Shown: piece after piece, positions 1-6,346 of the stretch
How the letters are laid out: every line of letters starts with the position of its first letter
How positions within the stretch are numbered: position 1 is the first letter of the stretch
Source: Alphaproteobacteria bacterium
GTDB taxonomy: Bacteria; Pseudomonadota; Alphaproteobacteria; Micavibrionales; Micavibrionaceae
DNA: 18,094 nt
Reading direction: 5' to 3'
Assembly: GCA_023301785.1 (NCBI GenBank)
Contig: JALZUF010000116.1
Location: 1 to 18,094, forward strand
Program-made: the position numbers and the translations under genes
The notes under the pieces: generated by a model
The model's database searches: none
The model's input: only the letters and a program-made list of their open reading frames with translations
What the model was told of the DNA's origin: nothing

Positions 1-1339
1 CAATAATTTAGAAATTGCGGAGTTCATTGAAGAGGAAATTGAAAACAATCCTCTTTTAGAAAAAAAAGAAGCCTCCCCCAACGACGACACAGAAACTCAT
101 TCGGACGACAAACAATCTGATAAAAAAGTTGAAGAAGACTTTGATGCGGGCGCCGCCATGACAAATTCAGATATGACTGATTATGGCAGTGGTGGTAATA
201 CAAGTTTTAATAAGTTAGATGATGCGTTTGAAAATTCCATGTCTCGTCCTGAAACATTACGTGACCATTTAATGAAACAAGTGCAAGTGAGTATCACAGA
301 TTCTCGTGATCAAATGATCGCGGCCCTGTTAATCGACCAGTTAGATGAAACGGGATATTTGCGAATTGAGCCTGCAGAATTAATTGAAAAATTTGGCTGC
401 TCTAGCGAAAGATTTGAGAACGTCCTTTCAACGGTAAAACAGTTTGACCCAACGGGAATTTTTGCAAGCGATCTGCAAGAATGTTTAGCGTTACAATTAG
501 AAGAACAAAATAAATTAGACAAACCAACAAAAATTTTATTACAGAATTTAAAACTGCTTGCTGACTATGATTTAAAAAAACTAAGCGAGCTATGCGATGT
601 TAATGAAACATATCTTAAAGATTTGATTGATGACATTAAAAGCCTGAACCCCAAGCCAGCCAACGATTTTGATCATATTGTGGTGCAAACAGCGATACCT
701 GATGTCTATATGAAACGCCTGCCTAAAAACCTTGGCGGTGGATGGCGTGTAGAATTAAACAATGACACATTGCCAAAAGTTTTAATTAATAATCAGTATT
801 ATAAAGAGGTTGCCTCTTCCGCCTCACAGAAAAAAGACAAGGAATATTTAAGCAACAAACTATCGTCTGCAAACTGGCTTGTGCGGTCATTAGATCAACG
901 CGCGCAAACAATCCTGAAAGTTGCCGCAGAAATTGTTGAACAACAAGATGCTTTTTTTAATTACGGCATCGAATTTTTAAAACCGCTCGTCTTAAAAGAT
1001 ATTGCCGAAGTAATTGAAATGCATGAAAGCACAGTGAGCCGTGTAACCAATAATAAATATATAGGCACACCACGTGGTACGTTTGAATTAAAATATTTTT
1101 TCTCGACCGCACTGGTCAGTGAAAGCGGCGTTTCCCATTCTGCCGAAACCATTCGAATGCGTATTAAGGCGTTAATCGATGATGAAGACCCATCAAGTAT
1201 TTTATCTGATGACAAAATCGTTGATCTACTCAAATCAGAAGGTGTCGATATTGCCCGCCGTACAGTTGCCAAATATCGTGAAGCCATGAATATTCCATCT
1301 TCTGTACAACGCCGTAAGCAAAAGAAAAATTTAACTTAG
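1..1339 (+). CDS. rpoN: RNA polymerase sigma-54 factor RpoN (5' truncated by window edge)
   Basis: Sigma-54 directs RNA polymerase to -24/-12 promoters that are opened by AAA+ activators. The reading frame is open from base 2, so the first in-frame ATG at 158 is internal and the true start lies outside the window. Visible parts, in order: the end of region I (AEFIEEEIENNPLLE, bases about 20-61), an acidic Asp/Glu-rich region II (about 80-150), the core-binding region, a helix-turn-helix block (LKDIAEVIEMHESTVSRV, about 993-1046) followed by PRGTFELKYFFS (about 1071-1106), and the RpoN box (ARRTVAKYRE, about 1255-1284) that reads the -24 element. About 445 residues are present, close to the full family length. 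The stop overlaps the convergent murI stop. In many proteobacteria hpf and ptsN follow rpoN directly; here murI lies between them. Confidence 0.97.
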   Translation, partial: NNLEIAEFIEEEIENNPLLEKKEASPNDDTETHSDDKQSDKKVEEDFDAGAAMTNSDMTDYGSGGNTSFNKLDDAFENSMSRPETLRDHLMKQVQVSITDSRDQMIAALLIDQLDETGYLRIEPAELIEKFGCSSERFENVLSTVKQFDPTGIFASDLQECLALQLEEQNKLDKPTKILLQNLKLLADYDLKKLSELCDVNETYLKDLIDDIKSLNPKPANDFDHIVVQTAIPDVYMKRLPKNLGGGWRVELNNDTLPKVLINNQYYKEVASSASQKKDKEYLSNKLSSANWLVRSLDQRAQTILKVAAEIVEQQDAFFNYGIEFLKPLVLKDIAEVIEMHESTVSRVTNNKYIGTPRGTFELKYFFSTALVSESGVSHSAETIRMRIKALIDDEDPSSILSDDKIVDLLKSEGVDIARRTVAKYREAMNIPSSVQRRKQKKNLT

Positions 1340-2163
1340 TATTTTGCTGTTTCAATTTTCAGATCACCGCTTAAATCCGTCGTCATCAATTTCTCAACAT
1401 TTGTAATGAAGCTTGGGCTTACGTCTGTTGCCATTATCTTAAAGCTACCATTTAAAGACAAATTCTCTTCAATCTCAGTGTGACGCAATAAATAATCCTT
1501 TAACTTAGGTGGAATAATTTCGTCTTGTGACAATATACGTACGCTATGCTTTGTCATTTCACGTACAATATCCTTAATGGCGATATAATGCGTACAGCCT
1601 AAGATGAGACTATCAGGCTTTTTCTTTAACAAAGGCTCAAGATAGTCTTCTAAGACCATTTTCAGGTATTTATCGCCTTGATTTTCAATTAAAGGCACTA
1701 AAAGCGGCGTTGGTTGACCAAAAATTTGTGCTTGAGGGGTTATTTTCTCAATTTCTTCCTCATATATCATGGATCTTACCGTAAATTCGGTTGCTATCAA
1801 GCCAATTTGGGTCGCGCCAAGCTCTGTTGCGGACTCTAAGGTTGGAACAATAACCCCTAAAATACGTTTATCTGGATGAAATTTCGGTAAAAACTCTTTT
1901 TGTAGGCGACTAAGCGCCATAACGCTTGCCGTATTACAGGCAATAACGACAAGATCACAGTCTTGCTCTTCAATAAGAAACTTTACCGCTTTCAACGATA
2001 AATCATAGATTGCCTCTAAAGAGCGCCCCCCATAAGGGACATTAAGCGTATCCCCCATATAAACGTAATCATATTGAGGTAACGCCCTATGCACAGCGCG
2101 GGCAACATATAGCCCTCCTAAGCCAGAATCAAAAAAACCAATCTTTTTATTACGTTTCGTCAT
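1336..2163 (-). CDS. murI: Glutamate racemase
   Basis: Converts L-glutamate to D-glutamate for peptidoglycan stem peptides, acting in the cytoplasm without a cofactor. The 275-residue product has the normal family length. It shows the N-terminal FFDSGLGG motif (residues 10-17), the first catalytic cysteine in IACNTAS (Cys76) and the second in LGCTHY (Cys190), so both acid/base cysteines are intact. The start at 2163 is the ATG just upstream of the conserved N-terminus; no strong Shine-Dalgarno precedes it. It is divergent from hpf across a 94-base AT-rich gap and convergent with rpoN, with stop codons overlapping (1336-1339). This position splits a pair that is normally adjacent, which suggests a lineage-specific insertion or inversion (inference). 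Confidence 0.96.
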   Translation of the reverse strand: MTKRNKKIGFFDSGLGGLYVARAVHRALPQYDYVYMGDTLNVPYGGRSLEAIYDLSLKAVKFLIEEQDCDLVVIACNTASVMALSRLQKEFLPKFHPDKRILGVIVPTLESATELGATQIGLIATEFTVRSMIYEEEIEKITPQAQIFGQPTPLLVPLIENQGDKYLKMVLEDYLEPLLKKKPDSLILGCTHYIAIKDIVREMTKHSVRILSQDEIIPPKLKDYLLRHTEIEENLSLNGSFKIMATDVSPSFITNVEKLMTTDLSGDLKIETAKY

Positions 2164-2216
2164 AATTACGGCACTTTATATTGTTACTATTATTTTAATT
2201 AAATAGTGTTAAATGT

Positions 2217-2222
2217 TATAAT
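2217..2222 (+). promoter_or_regulatory. Candidate -10 element for hpf
   Basis: A perfect TATAAT lies 36 bases before the hpf ATG, in the AT-rich gap between divergent murI and hpf. The matching -35 position (about 2194-2199, TTTAAT) is poor, so the call rests mainly on the -10. An imperfect inverted repeat (ACTATT at 2186-2191 and AATAGT at 2202-2207) overlaps the spacer and could be an operator, but such repeats are common by chance in sequence this AT-rich. Confidence 0.35.
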
Positions 2223-2257
2223 AGTTAAATACACAAAATCAAAAGGACAATTTAAAT

Positions 2258-2872
2258 ATGCAAATTTCTATTAAAGGAAAACAAATGGATTTAGGCGACG
2301 CATTGCGCGCCCACATTACGGATAAATTGGAGGACCTTAACGAAAAATATTTCAACCGTGCCATCGACGCCCAAGTCACAATGTCACCTGAAGGTCACGC
2401 CTTCACAAAAACTCATATTTCTATCCGTGTTGGTAAAGACATCTCAGTGATGGCTGATGCACAAGATACAGATCATTACGCGTCTTTCGATGCGGCTTCT
2501 GAAAAAGTAGCAAAGCAACTAAGACGTTACAAAAAACGCCTTAGAGATCACCATGAGCGCTTAGAAGAAAATAACGTTATCTCAGCACAAAACTACGTTC
2601 TAACACCTGAGCCTGAAGCGACTAGTGAAAATCATGTAGAGCCAGACAATAAAGAACCTGCCGTTATTGCGGATATGGTGACGAACATTCAAACAATGAG
2701 TGTTTCCGAAGCCGTTATGCGTTTGGATCTTTCTGGTGAGAATGCATTAATGTTTAAAAATCCTAAGCACGATGGTCTTAACATGGTCTATCGTCGCACC
2801 GATGGAAATATTGGTTGGGTTGACCCACAAGGAAATGAATCAGCGTTACCGAAGGTTGCTAATCAAAAATAA
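2258..2872 (+). CDS. hpf: Ribosome hibernation promoting factor, long form (HPF/RaiA)
   Basis: Binds the 30S decoding centre in slow growth and pairs ribosomes into inactive 100S dimers. The product has 204 residues, matching the long form. Residues 1-100 form the S30AE domain: it starts MQISIKGKQMDLGDALRAHI and ends in the basic helix KQLRRYKKRLRDHH that contacts 16S rRNA. A polar linker (about 101-140) leads to the C-terminal dimerisation domain (about 141-196) with MSVSEAVMRLDLSGE, ALMFKNP and the NMVYRRTDGNIGWVDP block. AAGGA lies 10 bases before the ATG. A Rho-independent terminator follows 40 bases after the stop, so hpf is probably its own transcription unit, only partly joined to the ptsN-like gene behind it. 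Confidence 0.95.
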   Translation: MQISIKGKQMDLGDALRAHITDKLEDLNEKYFNRAIDAQVTMSPEGHAFTKTHISIRVGKDISVMADAQDTDHYASFDAASEKVAKQLRRYKKRLRDHHERLEENNVISAQNYVLTPEPEATSENHVEPDNKEPAVIADMVTNIQTMSVSEAVMRLDLSGENALMFKNPKHDGLNMVYRRTDGNIGWVDPQGNESALPKVANQK

Positions 2873-2911
2873 AATTTTCCTTCATTTACGAAATATTAAC
2901 TTATATTTATT

Positions 2912-2938
2912 AAAAACCTCCCGCTGACGGAGGTTTTT
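2912..2938 (+). terminator. Rho-independent terminator after hpf
   Basis: AAAAACCTCC (2912-2921) pairs perfectly with GGAGGTTTTT (2929-2938) around a 7-base loop, giving a 10-bp stem with a G+C core and a T run on its 3' side. The A tract on the 5' side would also allow termination from the opposite strand, but no minus-strand gene ends here. Confidence 0.88.
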
Positions 2939-2952
2939 ATTTTATCTCATAA

Positions 2953-3027
2953 AAATCTCTTAATTTACTTGTTCTAGATTCCGAATAGGAGTATCAACTT
3001 TTCAGATGGAAGTTGCCAAAGAGATTT
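2953..3027 (+). promoter_or_regulatory. Possible structured leader of the ptsN-like gene
   Basis: AAATCTCTT (2953-2961) is perfectly complementary to AAGAGATTT (3019-3027), and the enclosed region holds a second hairpin: CAACTTTT (2995-3002) with GGAAGTTG (3008-3015) around a 5-base loop, including two G:U pairs. The outer stem ends a few bases before the G-rich ribosome binding site at 3031-3035. The arrangement could affect translation of the gene or be the 5' end of its mRNA. It matches no riboswitch class that I recognise. Confidence 0.35.
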
Positions 3028-3040
3028 CGTGGGGGAAACA

Positions 3041-3508
3041 ATGACCAATAATGATGAACTTTATTTTGATACAATACTGAATGATTTTTCTGCGAACAGC
3101 GTTAAGCATGTTTACAGAATTTTATCTAAGCATGTTTCAAGTTTGATTGGCACACCTGAGCATATCCTTTATGAGCAGCTTTTAAAAAACGAAGCCAATG
3201 ATAACTCAGGCATCGGCAACGGCGTTGCCATCGCACAAGCCCGTTTACCAAGGCTTACGAGACCAATGATTGTTTTTGGGAAAGTAACGACACCTGTAAA
3301 TTTCGCATCTAGTGACGAGTATCCTGTTGATATGATCGCGCTCGTTCTATCACCAGAATTTAACGGGCCACTTCATTTACAAAGGCTCTCTTTTGTCACA
3401 AGATTTTTAAAAGAAAAGCATGTTCAATCAGCATTACGTAAGGCCGATGATTCAGATGCCGTGCGCACAGTCATGAAAGAGCTTAATCATATACGTAAAG
3501 CGGCTTAA
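3041..3508 (+). CDS. ptsN: PtsN-like EIIA-Ntr domain protein lacking the phospho-histidine
   Basis: Resembles the nitrogen-PTS regulator EIIA-Ntr, which is normally phosphorylated by NPr and controls potassium transport, sigma-54-linked and stress functions by binding partners. From the ATG at 3041 it has 155 residues, the family length. The fold signature GIGNGVAI (57-64) is present, but the usual continuation Pro-His is Ala-Gln (Ala65, Gln66, codon CAA at 3236-3238), so the phosphoryl-accepting histidine is absent. The second conserved histidine (His112, in PLHLQRLSFV) remains, as does the PVDMIALVLSP strand (95-105). A GTG at 3029 extends the frame by four codons, but the ATG is preferred because GGGGG at 3031-3035 sits five bases before it. 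It lies downstream of hpf, the usual ptsN position. It is probably a pseudo-phosphoacceptor regulator rather than a decayed gene, since the frame is intact. Confidence 0.85.
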   Translation: MTNNDELYFDTILNDFSANSVKHVYRILSKHVSSLIGTPEHILYEQLLKNEANDNSGIGNGVAIAQARLPRLTRPMIVFGKVTTPVNFASSDEYPVDMIALVLSPEFNGPLHLQRLSFVTRFLKEKHVQSALRKADDSDAVRTVMKELNHIRKAA

Positions 3509-3512
3509 AAAC

Positions 3513-4469
3513 TTAAGCTATACTTTGAATAAATTTTTCAATTTGTTCCACACTACCAACTGCTTCACACTTGATATCTTTATTGATGCGTCTCACCAAG
3601 CCGTTCAATACTTTACCAGCCCCCAGCTCCACCATATCAGTGACCTGATTGTCAGACATCCACTGCACAGACTCTCTCCAGCGCACCATCCCTGTGATTT
3701 GACTAACAAGGAGCTCACGAATTTTATCTGGGTCTGTTTCCGCCTGCGCCGTTACGTTTGAAACAACCGGCACAACTGGTGCTAAGACTTGCGCATTTGA
3801 TAAAGCCTCTTTCATCACATCGGCGGCTGGTTGCATTAAAGAACAATGGAATGGCGCACTGACTGGCAATATAACGGCGCGCTTCGCCCCTTTATCTGTT
3901 GCTAGTTGTACAGCCAATTCAACTGCACTTTTATTACCACTTAAAACAACCTGACCAACTGAGTTGTCATTTGCCGCTTCACATACTTGCCCTGCCTCGG
4001 CTCCATTTGTTGCTTCATCCGCAATAGATTTTACATCAGAAAAATCCAATCCTAATATTGCCGCCATAGACCCCTGTCCAGCAGGGACAGCTTTTTGCAT
4101 AGACTGTCCACGTAATTTCAAAAGCTTTGCTGTATCTGATAATTTTAAAGCACCTGCGGCTGTTAATGCCGAGTATTCCCCCAAGGAATGTCCTGCAACG
4201 TATGAGCAATATTCTTGTAAGTTCAAACCGCCCTGCTTTTCTAAAACACGCATCACAGCCATGGAAACCGCCATCAATGCAGGTTGTGTGTTCTCTGTCA
4301 TATTAAGGTCTGCGTCTTCACCAGAAAACATGAGAGTCGATAATTTCTGATTTAAAACTTCGTCGACTTCTTGAAAAACCTCTTTGGCTTCTGAAAAATT
4401 ATCAAATAAATCTTGCCCCATACCAACGAATTGAGAGCCTTGACCAGGAAAAATGAAAGAAAACGACAT
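3513..4469 (-). CDS. fabD: Malonyl-CoA:ACP transacylase
   Basis: Transfers malonyl groups from CoA to acyl carrier protein, supplying extender units for type II fatty acid synthesis in the cytoplasm. The product has 318 residues, the normal length. It has the N-terminal FIFPGQGSQ motif (5-13), the nucleophile elbow GHSLGEYS with catalytic Ser95, a conserved Arg120, and the catalytic His208 in SAPFHCS. The start at 4469 has AAGGG about 11 bases upstream on the minus strand. It stands apart from the fabG/acpP genes it often accompanies and is convergent with the ptsN-like gene, only four bases separating the stop codons. Confidence 0.96.
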   Translation of the reverse strand: MSFSFIFPGQGSQFVGMGQDLFDNFSEAKEVFQEVDEVLNQKLSTLMFSGEDADLNMTENTQPALMAVSMAVMRVLEKQGGLNLQEYCSYVAGHSLGEYSALTAAGALKLSDTAKLLKLRGQSMQKAVPAGQGSMAAILGLDFSDVKSIADEATNGAEAGQVCEAANDNSVGQVVLSGNKSAVELAVQLATDKGAKRAVILPVSAPFHCSLMQPAADVMKEALSNAQVLAPVVPVVSNVTAQAETDPDKIRELLVSQITGMVRWRESVQWMSDNQVTDMVELGAGKVLNGLVRRINKDIKCEAVGSVEQIEKFIQSIA

Positions 4470-4542
4470 AATATAATTACCCTTAAGTTGTTATTTCCCC
4501 TAGATTGCGTAAATTTCTCTTTTAAATCAAGGGCATAAAAAC

Positions 4543-4559
4543 ACTGAATAAAACTGAAT
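4543..4559 (+). repeat. Short direct repeat ACTGAAT x2, 10-base phase
   Basis: ACTGAAT occurs at 4543-4549 and again at 4553-4559, start-to-start spacing 10 bases, which is one DNA helical turn. It lies in the gap between the fabD start and the small gene at 4712, where a regulator could bind one face of the helix. The repeat is short and AT-rich, so chance is a real alternative. The rest of this 242-base gap, apart from the ribosome binding site and a possible nine-codon frame at 4655-4681, shows nothing I can name. Confidence 0.25.
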
Positions 4560-4696
4560 TTTATGTAGATAAAAATTTCAATCTCATGTAAATTAATCTA
4601 ATGCTAGTAAGACTTTATCTAAAGATCCAAATTAAATTGGGCTGATAATCTAGTATGCGGAGGCAAGAGGGCTTGTATTAATTTCAACTTTTTAAC

Positions 4697-4705
4697 AAGG
4701 AGGTT
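4697..4705 (+). promoter_or_regulatory. Near-perfect ribosome binding site for the 103-codon gene
   Basis: AAGGAGGTT matches the anti-Shine-Dalgarno end of 16S rRNA over at least eight bases and ends six bases before the ATG at 4712. No other gene in the window has a comparable site; most have only partial purine runs. It fixes the start codon and suggests high translation. Confidence 0.8.
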
Positions 4706-4711
4706 AATTAT

Positions 4712-5023
4712 ATGAGCACTAAACAAATAAGAAAAACTATAGTACGTAAAGTTCTGGAGGATACAGGTTATGCCTATACCCTTACATGTGAAAGCCATGT
4801 TAATTCGGATTATGCCGATTTTGCCAGCACACAAGCACTAGAGTCTTTCCAAAGAGCATTGAAGGACCCAAGCCTGTCCTATGACGATTTATGCGCCATT
4901 CTTAGACGTGCGTCTAGCAGAGCAAGTTCACGACAATGTAAAACACCTTGGTCTATGTTTATGGCCAACTATATATCTAAGCACTGCAACAGTAATGTTA
5001 ATTCTAGCGGACGTTTGCACTAA
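4712..5023 (+). CDS. Small protein of unknown function (103 residues)
   Basis: I do not recognise this protein. It has 103 residues, no signal peptide and no membrane segment. The N-terminus is basic (MSTKQIRKTIVRKVLE), the middle looks helical and mildly acidic, and the C-terminal third is rich in Ser, Arg, Cys and Asn (LRRASSRASSRQCK, then a stretch to NSSGRLH), with four cysteines in all (residues about 27, 66, 75 and 90). That it is a real gene is supported by the strong ribosome binding site, by a strong terminator 57 bases after the stop, and by the lack of a better overlapping frame. It appears to be a single-gene unit between fabD (divergent) and alr. A small regulatory or nucleic-acid-binding protein would fit the charge pattern, but nothing in the sequence proves it. 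Confidence 0.75.
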   Translation: MSTKQIRKTIVRKVLEDTGYAYTLTCESHVNSDYADFASTQALESFQRALKDPSLSYDDLCAILRRASSRASSRQCKTPWSMFMANYISKHCNSNVNSSGRLH

Positions 5024-5079
5024 ACGCCCACCAGAGGTAATAACTCGCGTTTCAATTTGATTATATTTTAGAAAATTAG

Positions 5080-5116
5080 AAACTCGTATTTGAAATATTT
5101 CAGATACGGGTTTTTT
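5080..5116 (+). terminator. Rho-independent terminator after the 103-codon gene
   Basis: AAACTCGTATTTGAAA (5080-5095) pairs with TTTCAGATACGGGTTT (5098-5113) over up to 16 bp with two G:U pairs; the apical pairs open to make a workable loop. The T run (5111-5116) overlaps the 3' arm. It ends the small gene's transcript and lies 65 bases before the alr start, so alr needs its own promoter or read-through. Confidence 0.85.
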
Positions 5117-5180
5117 GCATTTAAAGCTTCCTCGCTTAATTTATCTTGGCTTTTTGGATAAATCAGGGTGTAATTGCTTT

Positions 5181-6281
5181 ATGATTGATTTCGGCAATAG
5201 TTATTCTGTACTGGAAATAAACCTCAAAAACTTGGAAGAGAATTATAAGGTTCTTCAAAAGCAGGCCAATGCGCACGTTAATATAAGCGGTGTCATTAAA
5301 GCTAATGCTTACGGTTTAGGAACTGAGGCAGTTGCAACAACTCTCCAAAAACTCAACTGCCCTCAATTTTTCGTTGCCAATTTAGACGAAGCTTTAAGCG
5401 TACGTGAGTATGATAAACAGACGCCTATCGCTGTATTTGGAGGGTTAGCCGCCAAGACTGAAGGCGAATATTTAGAAAATGACATCCTGCCCGTCCTCAA
5501 TAGCTTGGAAGACATTAGAAATTGGCAAAATTTTGCACGTCTCAAAAACGTACAACTTCCTAGTATTTTGCATTTTGACACAGGAATGAATCGACTGGGG
5601 CTTAGTAAAAACGACATCCTTCTGTTAAAAAACAAAGAAACATTGAAAAATTTAGACGTACAGCTTGTCATGACTCATTTTGCGTGCGCCGATGAAAAAG
5701 ATCACCCTTTAACAGCGCAACAAGCGGCAGATTTCAAAGAAATTGCTCAGCTTTATCCAAATGCAAAAAAATCACTGTCTAATTCATCTGGCTTATTCAG
5801 GAATACAGACTATCATTACGATATGGCAAGGCCTGGCTACGCTTTGTATGGTGGGAATCCAACCCCTGAAACAACGAACCCGATGCATAATGTTGTGTCT
5901 TTGTATTCTAAAATCCTGCAAATAAGAGATTGTAAAAAAGACCAATCCATTGGTTATGGCGCTAATCATAAATTTAACCAAGATACACGTACAGCAACAA
6001 TCGGGTTGGGCTATGCAGATGGCTTTACGCGCAATAATGGCGGCGTGGCGAAAGTTTATTATAACAACATCGCTTGCCCTGTTATTGGACGCGTTTCCAT
6101 GGATTTAATCACTGTTGATATCAGTCATATTAATCATAAGGATATTCACCAAGGTGCGGTCATAGAAATTTTAGGCCCGAACCAAAGTGTCGATGATTTC
6201 GCTGCCTATACCAATACAATAGGCTATGAAGTTTTAACGTCATTAGGGGCGCGATATAAACGCCACTACATCTCAAATTAA
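5181..6281 (+). CDS. alr: Alanine racemase
   Basis: PLP-dependent racemase that makes D-alanine from L-alanine for peptidoglycan. From the ATG at 5181 it has 366 residues, the normal length. The PLP lysine is Lys40 in VIKANAYGLG; the opposing catalytic tyrosine is Tyr259 in SIGYG; GYADGF and GRVSMDLITVDIS follow, and the end LTSLGARYKRHY matches the family C-terminus. The frame is open further upstream to a TTG at 5115, but that codon lies inside the terminator hairpin of the preceding gene and the added residues fit nothing in the family, so the ATG is chosen. Only a weak AGGG lies upstream. It precedes mlaE by 65 bases on the same strand, an order I recall from other alphaproteobacteria. 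Confidence 0.95.
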   Translation: MIDFGNSYSVLEINLKNLEENYKVLQKQANAHVNISGVIKANAYGLGTEAVATTLQKLNCPQFFVANLDEALSVREYDKQTPIAVFGGLAAKTEGEYLENDILPVLNSLEDIRNWQNFARLKNVQLPSILHFDTGMNRLGLSKNDILLLKNKETLKNLDVQLVMTHFACADEKDHPLTAQQAADFKEIAQLYPNAKKSLSNSSGLFRNTDYHYDMARPGYALYGGNPTPETTNPMHNVVSLYSKILQIRDCKKDQSIGYGANHKFNQDTRTATIGLGYADGFTRNNGGVAKVYYNNIACPVIGRVSMDLITVDISHINHKDIHQGAVIEILGPNQSVDDFAAYTNTIGYEVLTSLGARYKRHYISN

Positions 6282-6297
6282 ATAGTTACGCGTAATA

Positions 6298-6327
6298 TTG
6301 AATTATTTCTTTTCACTCTGATATAAA
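6298..6327 (+). promoter_or_regulatory. Candidate promoter for mlaE-mlaF
   Basis: TTGAAT (6298-6303) and TATAAA (6322-6327) are separated by 18 bases and resemble sigma-70 -35 and -10 boxes. Transcription would begin about a dozen bases before the mlaE ATG at 6347, leaving a very short leader. This agrees with the absence of a Shine-Dalgarno sequence there. Co-transcription with alr is the alternative. Confidence 0.35.
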
Positions 6328-6346
6328 AAAGCTACAAATCATTATT

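Noticed and set aside
3029..3040. GTG start for the ptsN-like gene
   Set aside because: The G run at 3031-3035 is well placed as a ribosome binding site for ATG 3041 and would be inside the coding region if GTG were used.
3145..3170. TGGCAC near 3149 as a sigma-54 -24 element
   Set aside because: No TTGC at the required spacing follows, and it lies inside the ptsN-like coding region. Other TGGCAC occurrences I checked also lack the -12 part.
3236..3238. Sequencing error as explanation for the missing histidine of the ptsN-like protein
   Set aside because: CAA differs from CAC/CAT by one base, but the neighbouring invariant proline is also changed to alanine and the rest of the frame is intact, so a single error is not sufficient.
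4619..4834. Minus-strand open frame of 71 codons overlapping the start of the 103-codon gene
   Set aside because: It has no ribosome binding site, covers the strong plus-strand Shine-Dalgarno and start, and its translation shows no recognisable pattern.
5115..5180. Upstream TTG start for alr adding 22 residues
   Set aside because: The TTG lies in the T run of a terminator hairpin and the added residues do not resemble the alanine racemase N-terminus; ATG 5181 fits family length.
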